DNA of 64,000 nt from Pseudomonas sp. PDM18 (GTDB lineage Bacteria > Pseudomonadota > Gammaproteobacteria > Pseudomonadales > Pseudomonadaceae), in the NCBI RefSeq assembly GCF_014852585.1, contig NZ_JACVBX010000014.1, positions 104,294 through 168,293 on the forward strand. Direction: 5' to 3'. A program made the translations under genes and the position numbers. How positions within the stretch are numbered: position 1 is the stretch's first letter; each line of letters opens with the position of its first letter. This document shows, one piece after another, positions 25,107 through 34,160 of this stretch. The notes under the pieces are model-generated. The model worked only from the letters and a program-made list of their open reading frames with translations, was not told the DNA's origin and made no database searches.

Positions 25107-26525
25107 TTAGAGTTGGATGGCCTTGAGCTCGACGAACTCGTGCAAGCCCTGCTCGCCCCATTCGCGGCCATTGCCGGACTGCTTGTAGCCACCGAACGGC
25201 GCCCGGTAGTTGAAGGCACCGCCGTTGACGAAACATTGGCCGGCGCGCATCTGCCGGGCGAGTCGCAGGCCATCTTCGCGGTCGCCCGCCCAGACGGCAC
25301 TGGACAGGCCGAACGGCGAGTCGTTGGCGATGGCGATGGCCTCGGCCTCGTCGGCGTAGGGAATCAGGCACAGCACCGGGCCGAAGATTTCTTCGCGGGC
25401 GATGCGCATCTGGTTGTTCACACCGGCGAAGATCGTCGGCTGCACATAATGCCCGCGCTCCAGATTAGCCGGGCGCTCGGCGCCGCCGCAGACCAGCTGC
25501 GCGCCCTCTTCCTGGCCGACGCGAACGTAATCGAGCACGGTGCGGCGCTGGCCGCCCGAGCACATCGGGCCGAGGAAGCTGTCGGCGTCCAGCGGGTCGC
25601 CCATCTTCAGTGCAAGGGTTTCGGTGCGGGCGATTTCCACGGCTTCCGCGTAGCGGCTGGCCGGCAGCAGCATGCGAGTCAGCGCGGTGCAGGTCTGCCC
25701 GGAGTTGATCATCACGTCCTGCACGCCGTGGCGCACGGCGGCAGCCAGGTCGGCATCGGCGGTGATCAGGAACGGCGATTTGCCGCCCAGCTCCAGGCAC
25801 ACGCGCTTGACCGTCGGCGCCGCCGCTTCGGAAACCTTGATCCCCGCGCTGGTGGAACCGGTGAAGGACACCATGTCCACGTCTGGATGCCGCGCCAGTG
25901 CTTCGCCGACCTTGGAGCCCGGGCCGCTGACCAGGTTGAATACGCCCGCCGGCAGGCCGATGGCGTGGACCATGTCGGCCAGCAGGAAGGCGTGCAGCGG
26001 GGTGTCCTGGCTCGGCTTGACCACCACGGTGCAGCCGGCGGCCAATGCCGGGGCGAGCTTGCCGATCAACTGGTGCAGCGGGTAGTTCCAGGGGTTGATG
26101 AAGGCGCAGACGCCCACCGCTTCCTTGACGATCAGCGAGTTGCCGACCTCGCGGACTTCGTCCATGTGCGCGGCCATGGCGGCGTAGCTTTCCAGGCCCT
26201 CGATGGGCCCGTCGACCTGCACCATGCGGCACCACTGGATGGGCATGCCCAGCTCGGCGGTGATCAACGCGGCCATCTCGTCGGCGCGGTTCTTCAGTTG
26301 CTCGGCCAGCGCGCGGATGTAACCGGCGCGCACGTGGGACGGAGTCTGCGACCATGCCGGGAAGGCGTGGCGCGCGGCGTCCACCGCGCGGTTCACGTCA
26401 CCTTCGCCGCCCAGCGGCACGCGGCCGACGCATTCCTCGGTGGCCGGGTTCTGCACCTCGGCCATGCCCTGGCCTTGCGGCGTCACCCAGGCGCCGTCGA
26501 TGTAGAGCTGGGTACGCTCACGCAT
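25107..26525 (-). CDS. Aldehyde dehydrogenase (probable guanidinobutyraldehyde dehydrogenase)
   Basis: 472 residues. Complete ALDH landmarks: NPWN at 144-147, GSTSAG at 223-228, general-base Glu245 in LELGGK, nucleophile Cys279 in SGQTCT, and EEIFGPV near 385. It oxidises an aldehyde to the acid with NAD(P)+. Its start overlaps the aruH stop by eight bases, so it is coupled to the transaminase. In the arginine transaminase pathway AruI makes 4-guanidinobutyraldehyde, so this enzyme probably yields 4-guanidinobutyrate (inference from context). Confidence 0.85.
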   Translation of the reverse strand: MRERTQLYIDGAWVTPQGQGMAEVQNPATEECVGRVPLGGEGDVNRAVDAARHAFPAWSQTPSHVRAGYIRALAEQLKNRADEMAALITAELGMPIQWCRMVQVDGPIEGLESYAAMAAHMDEVREVGNSLIVKEAVGVCAFINPWNYPLHQLIGKLAPALAAGCTVVVKPSQDTPLHAFLLADMVHAIGLPAGVFNLVSGPGSKVGEALARHPDVDMVSFTGSTSAGIKVSEAAAPTVKRVCLELGGKSPFLITADADLAAAVRHGVQDVMINSGQTCTALTRMLLPASRYAEAVEIARTETLALKMGDPLDADSFLGPMCSGGQRRTVLDYVRVGQEEGAQLVCGGAERPANLERGHYVQPTIFAGVNNQMRIAREEIFGPVLCLIPYADEAEAIAIANDSPFGLSSAVWAGDREDGLRLARQMRAGQCFVNGGAFNYRAPFGGYKQSGNGREWGEQGLHEFVELKAIQL

Positions 26526-27708
26526 AGCGTTTTTCCTTCAGCAGTTCGGCAGCACAGAGTGCGATGCGGCGGCAGGCTTCGCGCAGCGGTTCGGCGCCGA
26601 GCACCAGGCCCAGGCGGATGTGCCCGGCGGCGCTGGGGCCGAAGGCTTCGCCGGCCAGCACGGAGACGCCGTGGCGGTCCAGCAGCACGTCAGCGAAATC
26701 CTGGGCGGAGAGCCCGGTGGCGCGGATATCGACCATCACAAACATGCCGCCGTCCGGGCGCAGGGCGCGCACGCCGACGCAATCGGCGAGGCAGTCGAGC
26801 ACCAGGTCGCGGCGCTGGCGGTAGGCCTCGCGCATGGCTTCCAGCTCCGGCAGTTTGGCTTCCAGCGCGGTGCAGGCGGCGTCCTGGATGAAGTCCGGCG
26901 AGCCGTAGAGCATGCACAGGGCGAGGTTTTCCAGGTGCGCGCAAAGCTCACGCGGGCCGACCACCCAGCCGACGCGCCAGCCGGTCATGGCGTGGGATTT
27001 CGACAGGCTGTTGAGGGTCGCGGTGCGCTCGGCCATGCCCGGCAGGCTGGCGGGGCTGATGTGCTCGCCGTCGAACAGCAGCTCGCTGTAGACCTCGTCG
27101 GAAATCATCCACAGGTCATGAGTTATGCACAGCTCGGCCAGCTTCTCCCAGGTCGCGCGCGGCAGGCTGGCGCCGGAGGGGTTATGCGGGCTGTTGATGG
27201 CCAGGGCGCGGGTGCGCGGAGTGATCAGCGCGGCAACGTCCTCGGCCTGCACGCGGAAGCCGTGCTCGGAGCGCACCGACACCGGGATGACCTTGGCACC
27301 GCAGGCACCGAACACTGCTTCATAGGTGACGTACATCGGCTCGGCGACGATGACTTCGTCGCCCGGATTGAGCACGCACTGCGCCACGGCATAGAGCGCG
27401 CACTGGGCGCCAGCCAGCACGACCACATCGTCGCTGGTGACGGCCTGGCAGCTGCGTTGGGTATGACGGCGGGCGATGGCTTCGCGCAGCGAGCGCTTGC
27501 CGCGCACGTCCGCGTAGTGGGTGTTGCCGGCCAGCAGGCTGTCGATGGCCGACTGGACGATGGGCACCGGGGTGTCGAAGTCCGGGTCGCCCACCGACAG
27601 CAGCAGGATGTCGTCGCCCTGCTCCATGCGCGCCAGGGCGCGGTAGTGGATGTCCCAGGCAGCGGCGCCGTCGCCGGCGATACGTTGGGTGAAGTTCGAG
27701 TAGCGCAT
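26518..27708 (-). CDS. aruH: Arginine:pyruvate transaminase AruH
   Basis: 396 residues, fold-type I class I/II aminotransferase. PLP contacts: Asn176 in SPHNPSG, Asp204 and Tyr207 in SDEVYSEL, Schiff-base Lys237 in SLSKSHAMTGWR. AruH moves the alpha-amino group of L-arginine to pyruvate, giving 2-ketoarginine and alanine. The assignment depends on the pairing with the 2-ketoarginine decarboxylase upstream and the AruRS-like genes further on, the same order as PAO1 PA4976-PA4983. Length agrees with that family. Confidence 0.85.
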   Translation of the reverse strand: MRYSNFTQRIAGDGAAAWDIHYRALARMEQGDDILLLSVGDPDFDTPVPIVQSAIDSLLAGNTHYADVRGKRSLREAIARRHTQRSCQAVTSDDVVVLAGAQCALYAVAQCVLNPGDEVIVAEPMYVTYEAVFGACGAKVIPVSVRSEHGFRVQAEDVAALITPRTRALAINSPHNPSGASLPRATWEKLAELCITHDLWMISDEVYSELLFDGEHISPASLPGMAERTATLNSLSKSHAMTGWRVGWVVGPRELCAHLENLALCMLYGSPDFIQDAACTALEAKLPELEAMREAYRQRRDLVLDCLADCVGVRALRPDGGMFVMVDIRATGLSAQDFADVLLDRHGVSVLAGEAFGPSAAGHIRLGLVLGAEPLREACRRIALCAAELLKEKRYA

Positions 27709-27763
27709 GCTGTGCTTCCTTCAAGGCACCGGAGCCCGTGGGCTCCGGCGGGTGCAACGGGTC

Positions 27764-29374
27764 CTACTGGGCGCAGGCGTGTTTCAGCTCGATCAGGGTG
27801 ACGCCCGGATGGGCGAAGCCGGTGCGCAGGTCGCGCTCCAGTTCGTCCAGGCTCTGCGGCTGACGCATCTCGCAACCGTAGGCGCGGCCGAGCAGGGCGA
27901 AATCCGGGTTGCGCGGCAGGACGCCGATGGGCTCGATGTCCAGGCCGATCATGTCGTCGCGGATCTGCCCCAGCGCATCGTTGTTCCACAGCAGTACCAC
28001 CAGCGGGCTGTCCAGCTCTTCGGTCGCAGTGGCCAGTTCCTGCGCGGTGTAGAGGAAGCCGCCGTCGCCGACCAGCACCAGGCCCGGGCGCTCCGGCGCG
28101 CCGAACTTGGCGCCGATGCCAGCGGGCACGCCGTAGCCGAGGGTGCCGTAGCCGGTGGGGTGCAGCCAGCCACGCGGTGCCTTGCTCGGGTACAGGTAGT
28201 TGGCGGTGTAGGCCAGCTGGGTCATGTCGCTGGCGATGAAGGCGTTGTCCGGCAGGACCTTGGCGATGCGTTCCAGGATCGACTTGTGGATAAGTTGCAG
28301 CGGCGCGTGGCCGCCGTCGATCTGCGCAAGCAGTTCGGCAATGCGCGACTGCGCTTTCGCCGCATCCCGACTCGCGCTCGGCAGCGCGGCGAGCAGCGCC
28401 TCGGCGGTGGCCTTCGAATCGCCCAGCAGCGCCACGGCGCTCGGGTAGAAGTCGTTGAACTTGCGCGAGTCGACGTCGACGCGGATCACCTCGCCGGTGA
28501 CCGGCAGGCGGTCGCGCCAGAAGTCGGTGTCGGCCATTTCGGTGCCGATGGCCAGGACCACATCGGCCTCGGCGATCATGTCCCAACCGGCCTGGGTGCA
28601 CAGGGTCGCACCCGCGGCGAGCGGCGCTTCCGGCGCCAGCAGGCCCTTGCCGGCGACGCTGGTGAACAGCGGCGCGGCCAGGCGCTCGCTGAGCGCGGCC
28701 AGGGCATCGGCGGCATGCAGCGCGCCGCCGCCGGCGATGATCATCGGGCGCTGGGCGGCCTGGAGTTTATCCACAGCCTGCTTGAGCGCATCGGCGCTGG
28801 GCTGGCCCCGGCCGGCACGGCGCACTACTTCGTGGGTCCAGTCGCGGGCGACCGGGTTGGCCAGCACATCCAGCGGCACGGAGATGTGCACCGGGCGCGG
28901 GCGCTCGCTGTCGAACACGGCGTAGGCGCGGGCGATCAGCTCGGGCAGGTCTTCGGCGCTCAGGGCGACGGCGGAAAAAGCGGTGATCGGCGCGGTCATG
29001 GCGCGCTGGTCCTGGGTCTCGTGCAGGCAACCCCAGCCCTTGCCCAGGCTGGCGGTGTGGTTGACGCTGGAAATCACCAGCATCGGGATTGAGTCGGCGT
29101 AGGCCTGGCCGATGGCGGTGGCGGCGTTGGTCACCCCCGGGCCGGTGATGATGAAGGCCACGCCCGGCTTGCCGCTGACGCGTGCATAGCCGTCGGCCAT
29201 GAATCCCGCGCCCTGCTCGTGGCGGGTCAGCACGTGGCGGATGCCACTGCCGGGCAGGCCGCGGTACAGCTCCAGGGTGTGCACACCGGGAATGCCGAAC
29301 ACGGTGTCGACGCCGTAGTTGGCCAGCAGGCGTACCAGGGCCTGGCCGCCGGTGAGGGTCTTGTCGTTTTGCAT
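27764..29374 (-). CDS. aruI: 2-ketoarginine decarboxylase AruI (TPP-dependent)
   Basis: 536 residues with the three-domain acetolactate-synthase-like fold. The N-terminal domain carries the TPP-activating Glu53 in RHEQGAGFMADGYAR; the C-terminal TPP/metal motif is GDGG (436-439) followed by NND (464-466). AruI decarboxylates 5-guanidino-2-oxopentanoate to 4-guanidinobutyraldehyde and CO2. 55 bases upstream of aruH on the same strand, the arrangement known from P. aeruginosa. Confidence 0.88.
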   Translation of the reverse strand: MQNDKTLTGGQALVRLLANYGVDTVFGIPGVHTLELYRGLPGSGIRHVLTRHEQGAGFMADGYARVSGKPGVAFIITGPGVTNAATAIGQAYADSIPMLVISSVNHTASLGKGWGCLHETQDQRAMTAPITAFSAVALSAEDLPELIARAYAVFDSERPRPVHISVPLDVLANPVARDWTHEVVRRAGRGQPSADALKQAVDKLQAAQRPMIIAGGGALHAADALAALSERLAAPLFTSVAGKGLLAPEAPLAAGATLCTQAGWDMIAEADVVLAIGTEMADTDFWRDRLPVTGEVIRVDVDSRKFNDFYPSAVALLGDSKATAEALLAALPSASRDAAKAQSRIAELLAQIDGGHAPLQLIHKSILERIAKVLPDNAFIASDMTQLAYTANYLYPSKAPRGWLHPTGYGTLGYGVPAGIGAKFGAPERPGLVLVGDGGFLYTAQELATATEELDSPLVVLLWNNDALGQIRDDMIGLDIEPIGVLPRNPDFALLGRAYGCEMRQPQSLDELERDLRTGFAHPGVTLIELKHACAQ

Positions 29375-29398
29375 GAACGATCTCCCGAATGGTTCTTC

Positions 29399-29580
29399 GG
29401 CGAATAACCGCGAACGGTTATTCGCCCTACTCGTTTTGGGGCCGACGCCGAATGTCCGGCGTGCGCCGCTTGTTCTCCCTCTCCCTTCAGGGAGAGGGCT
29501 GGGGAGAGGGGCGCTATCGATGGCACCGAGTCCCGGCCCACCACCCTCTCCCCCAGCCCCTCTCCCGCAAGTGGGAGAGG
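29399..29580. repeat. REP palindromes between aruI and the acyl-CoA ligase
   Basis: 29399-29426 is a perfect palindrome (GGCGAATAACCG, four-base loop). 29478-29580 holds two further palindromes of the CCCTCTCCC/GGGAGAGGG family. They fill the 243-base gap between two same-strand genes, so they may create an expression step within the operon. No gene seen here. Confidence 0.8.
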
Positions 29581-29617
29581 GGAGCGTTCGTGTTCTTCCT
29601 TCAGGTCCTGCTGCCGA

Positions 29618-31705
29618 TCACTCAGCGGTGCGGATCAGCGCATCCACCGCCACGGCGCCATCGGCGTCCGCCAGCAGCGGGTTCACGTCCAGCTCCAGCA
29701 GGGTGTCCACGTGCTCGCAGGCGTAATCGGCGACAGCGCGGATGGCCTCCACCAGCGCCTCCAGGTTCACCGCCGGGCGCCCGCGGAAGCCGGTGAGCAG
29801 CGGCGCGCTGCGCAAGCCCAGCAGGGCATCGCGGATCGCCGCGTCGGTGGTCGGCAGCAGCAGGCTGCGGCTGTCCTTGAGCAGCTCGACGAGGATGCCG
29901 CCGGCACCCAGCACTAGCGCCAGGCCGAAGCCGTTCTCGCGCTTGATGCCGACGATCAGCTCGGCCAGTGGCGGATTGGCCATGCGCTCCAAAAGCACCT
30001 GGTCGAACGGCACGCCGGGGGCGTGGCGGGCGATGTTCTCGCGCATGTCGAACAGCGCGGCTTCCAGCGCCGCCTCGTTGCGCAGGTTGAGCGCCACGCC
30101 GCCGGCCTCGGTCTTGTGCGGCAGCTGCGCGCTGACCACTTTCAGCGCCAGGGGGAAGCCGACATCGGTGGCGGCTTCACGTGCCTGCGCCGGGGTGCTC
30201 AAGGCTGCGCGCGGCAGCGGCAGGCCGAAGGGTTTCAGCACCTGCTTGGATTGCCACTCGTCCAACATCCGGCCTTGGCTTTCCAGCGCCTGCGGGCAGA
30301 GCGGCACCAGCGCGGCTTCGCCACGGGCCAGCAGCGCTTCGCGGCACTGCCGGTAGTGAGCGATCCGGCCCCAGGCGGCGAGGCCGTCTTCCACGCCTTG
30401 CAGCGCAGCGACGCCGTGGGCGTGCAGCAGTTCTCGGGCGTGCTTGGGCAGCAACTCCGGCAGCGCGGAGGCGATGAAGCCAACCTTGCCGTGGCGCTCC
30501 AGCGCGGCGCAGTAAAGCTCCAGCAGCAGGTCGCACTGCGGGCGCTCACCTGTTTCCTCGCCGGGGTAGTCCAGCACCAGCAACGCTGCATCGGCTTCGG
30601 TCTGCAGGGCGCTGTCGAGCATGCGCTCCAGCGCCGGGCCGTCGCCCCAGATGGCGGTGGTGAAGTCCAGCGGGTTGGCGATATTGGCGTAGTCCGGCAG
30701 GACCTGGGCCAGCTCGGCGCGCTGCGCGTCGACCAGCTTGGGCAGGCTCAGGCCGTTGCGTTCGGCGTAGTCGGCGATCAGCCCGGCGTCGCCACCGGAG
30801 CAGGCCAGCGCGGCAAGGCTGGGGCCAGCCGGCAAGTTGCCGCAGGCGGCCGCCTTGAGGGTTTCGATGAAGCTCACCGGACCGCTGACGCGGATCACCC
30901 CGAGGCGATCGAATAGCGCGTCGTACAGCGCGTCGGAACCGGCCAGGGAGCTGGTGTGGCTGAGCGCGAGTTCGGCGCCGATCTCGGAAACGCCGGTCTT
31001 CAGGGCGATCACCGGGATGCCTTTCTGCAGCGCCTTGAAGGCGGCGCGGGCGAAGCCGGGGACGTTCTTCAGGCCTTCCAGGTGCAGGCCGATGGCGGTG
31101 ACGCGCGGCTCGTCGAGCAGCACGTCCATCAGTTCGGCCACACCCAGCTGCGCTTGGTTGCCCACCGAGGCCATGTAGGCGATGGGCAGCGAGCGGTCGC
31201 TCATGGACAGGTTGTAGGCGAAGTTGCCGCTCTGGGTCAGCACCGCTACGCCCTTCTCCACCAGGTGCCCGCCGTGGGCCACCGGCCACAGCGCGGAGCC
31301 GTGCAGGTAGTCGAGCAGGCCGTAGCAGTTGGGGCCGAGCAATGCCATGTCGCTGGCGCTGGCGAGCAGGCGGCGCTGCAGGGCTTCGCCCTCGGCGCCG
31401 GTCTCGGCGAAACCGGAGGCGTAGCAGATGGCGCCGCCGGCGTCCTTCGCCGCCAGTTCGGCGACGGCCTGCAGGGTCAGGTCGCGGTTGGTGGCGACGA
31501 ACACCGCATCGGGCCCTTCGGGCAGTTCGGCGATACTGCGGACGCAGGGCACGCCTTCGAGTTCGTCGTATTGCGGGTTGACCAGCCACATCGGGCCAGC
31601 GAAGCCGCCTTCGGCGCAGCGCTTGAGCGCGCGCGCCATGCTGCGACCGCCGATGAAGGCCAGGTGCCGGGGCGCCAGCAGGCGCTGGAGGTTTTCGCGT
31701 TTCAT
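29618..31705 (-). CDS. Acyl-CoA synthetase, ADP-forming type (acetate--CoA ligase family)
   Basis: 695 residues. N-terminal CoA-binding Rossmann domain (about 1-135), two ligase-CoA domains (SHTSSLAGSD holds the histidine that is phosphorylated in this family), and a C-terminal ATP-grasp domain from about 470 (LKPFGLPLPRAALSTPAQAREAATDVGFPLALKVVS). It joins a carboxylic acid to CoA with ATP hydrolysis to ADP. Ten bases before it on the same strand lies the acyl-CoA dehydrogenase. Matches PAO1 PA4978 by position. A role on 4-guanidinobutyrate or another carboxylate is inference. Confidence 0.85.
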   Translation of the reverse strand: MKRENLQRLLAPRHLAFIGGRSMARALKRCAEGGFAGPMWLVNPQYDELEGVPCVRSIAELPEGPDAVFVATNRDLTLQAVAELAAKDAGGAICYASGFAETGAEGEALQRRLLASASDMALLGPNCYGLLDYLHGSALWPVAHGGHLVEKGVAVLTQSGNFAYNLSMSDRSLPIAYMASVGNQAQLGVAELMDVLLDEPRVTAIGLHLEGLKNVPGFARAAFKALQKGIPVIALKTGVSEIGAELALSHTSSLAGSDALYDALFDRLGVIRVSGPVSFIETLKAAACGNLPAGPSLAALACSGGDAGLIADYAERNGLSLPKLVDAQRAELAQVLPDYANIANPLDFTTAIWGDGPALERMLDSALQTEADAALLVLDYPGEETGERPQCDLLLELYCAALERHGKVGFIASALPELLPKHARELLHAHGVAALQGVEDGLAAWGRIAHYRQCREALLARGEAALVPLCPQALESQGRMLDEWQSKQVLKPFGLPLPRAALSTPAQAREAATDVGFPLALKVVSAQLPHKTEAGGVALNLRNEAALEAALFDMRENIARHAPGVPFDQVLLERMANPPLAELIVGIKRENGFGLALVLGAGGILVELLKDSRSLLLPTTDAAIRDALLGLRSAPLLTGFRGRPAVNLEALVEAIRAVADYACEHVDTLLELDVNPLLADADGAVAVDALIRTAE

Positions 31706-31715
31706 CGCACAGGCC

Positions 31716-32879
31716 TCAACGCAGCAGCGGACGCAGCAGTTCGCGGGAAATGATGTGGCGCTGGATTTCCGAGGTGCCTTCCCAGATGCGCTCGATGCGT
31801 GCGTTGCGCCAGATGCGTTCCACCGGACCTTCGTCCATCAGGCCCATGCCGCCGAAGATCTGCACGGTCTCGTCGGCGACCTTGCCCAGCACTTCGCTGG
31901 CGAACAGCTTGGCCATGCCGGCCTCGCCGTCGGTCATGCTGCCGCGGTCCATCTTCCAGGCGGTGTGCAGGGTCATCAGCTCGGCGGCGCGGATCTGCGT
32001 GGCCATATCGGCGAGCTTGAAGGAGATGCCCTGGTAGCTGCCGATGGCGGCGCCGAACTGCTTGCGGTCGGCCGACCACTGCAGCGCCAGGTCCAGCGCG
32101 CGCTGGGCCTGGCCGACGCAGTTGGCGGCGACCATCACGCGGCCGGCGGTGAGCCAGGCGTTGGCCACTTCCCAGCCCTTGTCGACTTCGCCCAGGACCT
32201 TGGAGGCCGGCACGCGGCAGTCGTCGAAGAAGATTTCGTAGGTGTGGTAACCCTTGTTGCTCACGCATTTCGGGCCACGGCGCACGGTCATGCCGGCGGT
32301 GCCCTTGTCCACCAGGAAGGCGGTCACGGCGTTGCGCTTCTTGCCGTTGCGCTCGAAGGTGTCGGTGACCGCGAAGACGATGGCGAAGTCGGCGTGGCCG
32401 GCGTGGCTGATGAAGTGCTTGGAGCCGTTTATCACGAAGTCCTCGCCATCACGCACGGCGCGGGTCTTGATCGAGTTGGCGTCGGAGCCGGCGCCCGGTT
32501 CGGTGAGGGCGAAGCAGTCGATCTTCTCGCCCTGCACCACCGGCAGCAGGTAGTCCTGGATCTGCTCGCCCTTGCAGGCCATGAGGATCTTCGAGGGGCG
32601 CGCAACGAACACGTGCAGCGCCCAGGAAACCTTGGACAGCTCACGCTCGACCAGCGCCTGGGACAGGTAGTCCAGGCCGCCGCCGCCCACTTCCTCGGGC
32701 ATGTTGAAGGCATAGAAGCCGGCCGCCAGGGCCTTGCCGCGGATCTGCGCGGCCAGCTCCGGGGACACCGCGTCGGCGCGGTCCACTTCTTCCTCGTAGG
32801 GCAGCAGCTCTTTCTCGACGAAAGCCTTGACCGCCTCGACGAGCATTTCCTGTTCCTGGGTCAGTTGGAAGTCCATCAC
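31716..32879 (-). CDS. Acyl-CoA dehydrogenase
   Basis: 387 residues, FAD-dependent acyl-CoA dehydrogenase. ALTEPGAGSDANSIKTRA is the flavin/substrate signature and the C-terminal IWEGTSEIQRHIISREL contains the usual catalytic glutamate (E in EGT). Introduces a 2,3-double bond into an acyl-CoA. Between the enoyl-CoA hydratase (14 bases upstream) and the CoA ligase, making a ligase-dehydrogenase-hydratase set inside the aru cluster. Matches PAO1 PA4979 by order. Confidence 0.92.
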   Translation of the reverse strand: MMDFQLTQEQEMLVEAVKAFVEKELLPYEEEVDRADAVSPELAAQIRGKALAAGFYAFNMPEEVGGGGLDYLSQALVERELSKVSWALHVFVARPSKILMACKGEQIQDYLLPVVQGEKIDCFALTEPGAGSDANSIKTRAVRDGEDFVINGSKHFISHAGHADFAIVFAVTDTFERNGKKRNAVTAFLVDKGTAGMTVRRGPKCVSNKGYHTYEIFFDDCRVPASKVLGEVDKGWEVANAWLTAGRVMVAANCVGQAQRALDLALQWSADRKQFGAAIGSYQGISFKLADMATQIRAAELMTLHTAWKMDRGSMTDGEAGMAKLFASEVLGKVADETVQIFGGMGLMDEGPVERIWRNARIERIWEGTSEIQRHIISRELLRPLLR

Positions 32880-32893
32880 ATCACCTGCAGCCG

Positions 32894-33682
32894 TCAGCGG
32901 CCTTTGAATTGGGGGGAACGTTTCTCGGCCACGGCGCGCAGCGCCTCGGCGGCATCATCACTGCGGCCGCAGAGCAGCCCGGCGGCCTGTTCGGCCTCCA
33001 GTTGCTGGGCCAGGGTGCGGGCGGCACCGTCGCGCATCAGGCGCTTGGTCTGGGCGAAGGCGAAGGTCGGGCCGGCAGCCAGGCGCGCGGCGAATTCGCC
33101 GACCTGGGCCTGCAGCTGATCGTCGGCGACCACTTCGCCGACCAGGCCGGCCTGCAGCGCGCGCTCGGCGTTCCACAGTTCGTCGAGGAACAGCAGGCGC
33201 TTGGCCGCTTCGCTGCCGATCAGGCGCGGCAGGTGCCAGCTGGCGCCGGCGTCCGGGCAGTAGGCCATGCCGGTGTAGCCGGCCTTGAAGCGCGCGGAGG
33301 CCCCGGCGATGCGGAAGTCGCAGCACAGGGTCAGGTCCATCCCGGCGCCGACGGCGGTGCCGTTGACGGCGGCGATGGTCGGCTTGTCCAGGCCATGCAG
33401 GCGGCGCATCAGGGCGTGAGCGGTTTCGGTCCAGCCGTAGGTTTCCAGTTCGCCACGGGCTTCGGCCTCGGCCCATTCGGCGAGATCAGCGCCGGCGCAG
33501 AAGCTGCGGCCTTCGGCGCTGAGCACGATGACGCGTACGGCCTCATCGACTTCATAGGCGTCGAGCAGGGCCAGCAGGTTCTTGAGCGTGGGGATGTCGA
33601 GCGCGTTGCGCTGCTCGGGGCGGTTCAGGGTGATCCAGGCGATACCGTCCTGGACCCGGCTGAGCGGGGATGGCTGAGTCAT
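32894..33682 (-). CDS. Enoyl-CoA hydratase/isomerase
   Basis: 262 residues, crotonase fold. The oxyanion-hole segments are RSFCAGADLAEWAE and NGTAVGAGMDLTLCCDFRIA. One of the usual catalytic glutamates is not obvious at the expected place (ARFKAGYTGM replaces the common acidic segment), so hydratase versus isomerase activity is open. Start at 33682 chosen for a GAGGGCAG ribosome-binding site; a 39-residue longer form would run through the promoter sites. First gene of the leftward aru structural operon. Confidence 0.85.
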   Translation of the reverse strand: MTQPSPLSRVQDGIAWITLNRPEQRNALDIPTLKNLLALLDAYEVDEAVRVIVLSAEGRSFCAGADLAEWAEAEARGELETYGWTETAHALMRRLHGLDKPTIAAVNGTAVGAGMDLTLCCDFRIAGASARFKAGYTGMAYCPDAGASWHLPRLIGSEAAKRLLFLDELWNAERALQAGLVGEVVADDQLQAQVGEFAARLAAGPTFAFAQTKRLMRDGAARTLAQQLEAEQAAGLLCGRSDDAAEALRAVAEKRSPQFKGR

Positions 33683-33735
33683 GCTGCCCTCGTTCTTGTA
33701 GTCGTTTGCTGAGGCGGATGAAGCGTTGGAGTCAA

Positions 33736-33755
33736 TACTAAACAAGTGTTCAGTA
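33736..33755. promoter_or_regulatory. Operator-like imperfect palindrome upstream of the aru operon
   Basis: 20-bp sequence with half sites TACTAAACAA and TACTGAACAC (8 of 10 match), 54 bases before the first gene. Its GAACA core resembles the exact palindrome at 33871. Confidence 0.45.
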
Positions 33756-33870
33756 AGACGGCAATCCACCCGAAAGGGTGGCTTGTAACGCCCTGCCAAT
33801 CGACGGGAAGGCCGCGCGGCGCGGGGGCTGAGGGGTTTTGCGGGGAAGTCGCTGCGGGTTTGTTACAACT

Positions 33871-33885
33871 TCGAACAATCGTTCA
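33871..33885. promoter_or_regulatory. TetR-type operator, identical to that at 40459
   Basis: TCGAACAATCGTTCA is the exact reverse complement, 15 of 15 bases, of the sequence 31 bases upstream of the TetR regulator start. Near-palindromic with GAACRA half sites. Located about 190 bases upstream of the first aru structural gene. Confidence 0.6.
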
Positions 33886-33978
33886 GCAAGACACGGGCTG
33901 GTGGAATACCTGTAGGACCGAGGGGGCGCCCAGCCCTTGTTCGCGAAAGGATTAGCCGGCGGCTCTGGAGCTGGGCGG

Positions 33979-34111
33979 GTTCGCGAGCAAGCTCGCTCCT
34001 GCGAAGAACCGCGAAGCCAAAGCAAAAGCCCCGCAGTTCGTAGGGCGCATAACCTGGGACAAGTTTTCCGCCGGCCCTGCGGCGGATAACGCTGGCGCGT
34101 TATCCGCCCTA
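33979..34111. repeat. REP cluster upstream of the aru operon
   Basis: One GTTCGCGAGCAAGCTCGCTC unit at 33979-34000, then a composite 'GTAGGGCGCATAAC ... GTTATCCGCCCTAC' palindrome to 34111, which recurs in similar form at 35833-35906. The rest of 33683-34160 holds promoter elements and no gene. Confidence 0.8.
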
Positions 34112-34142
34112 CAAAAAGCCAAAAGCCCCGCGATGCGGGGCT
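34112..34142 (-). terminator. Terminator of the amino acid permease gene
   Basis: Perfect stem AAGCCCCGC/GCGGGGCTT with a three-base loop, then TTGGCTTTTTG on the minus strand, 18 bases past the permease stop. Confidence 0.8.
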
Positions 34143-34160
34143 TCTGCGGAGCGTAAAGGC

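Noticed and set aside
24402..26891. 829-codon open frame on the plus strand
   Set aside because: Entirely antisense to the quinone reductase, aldehyde dehydrogenase and part of aruH, all of which have complete catalytic motifs.
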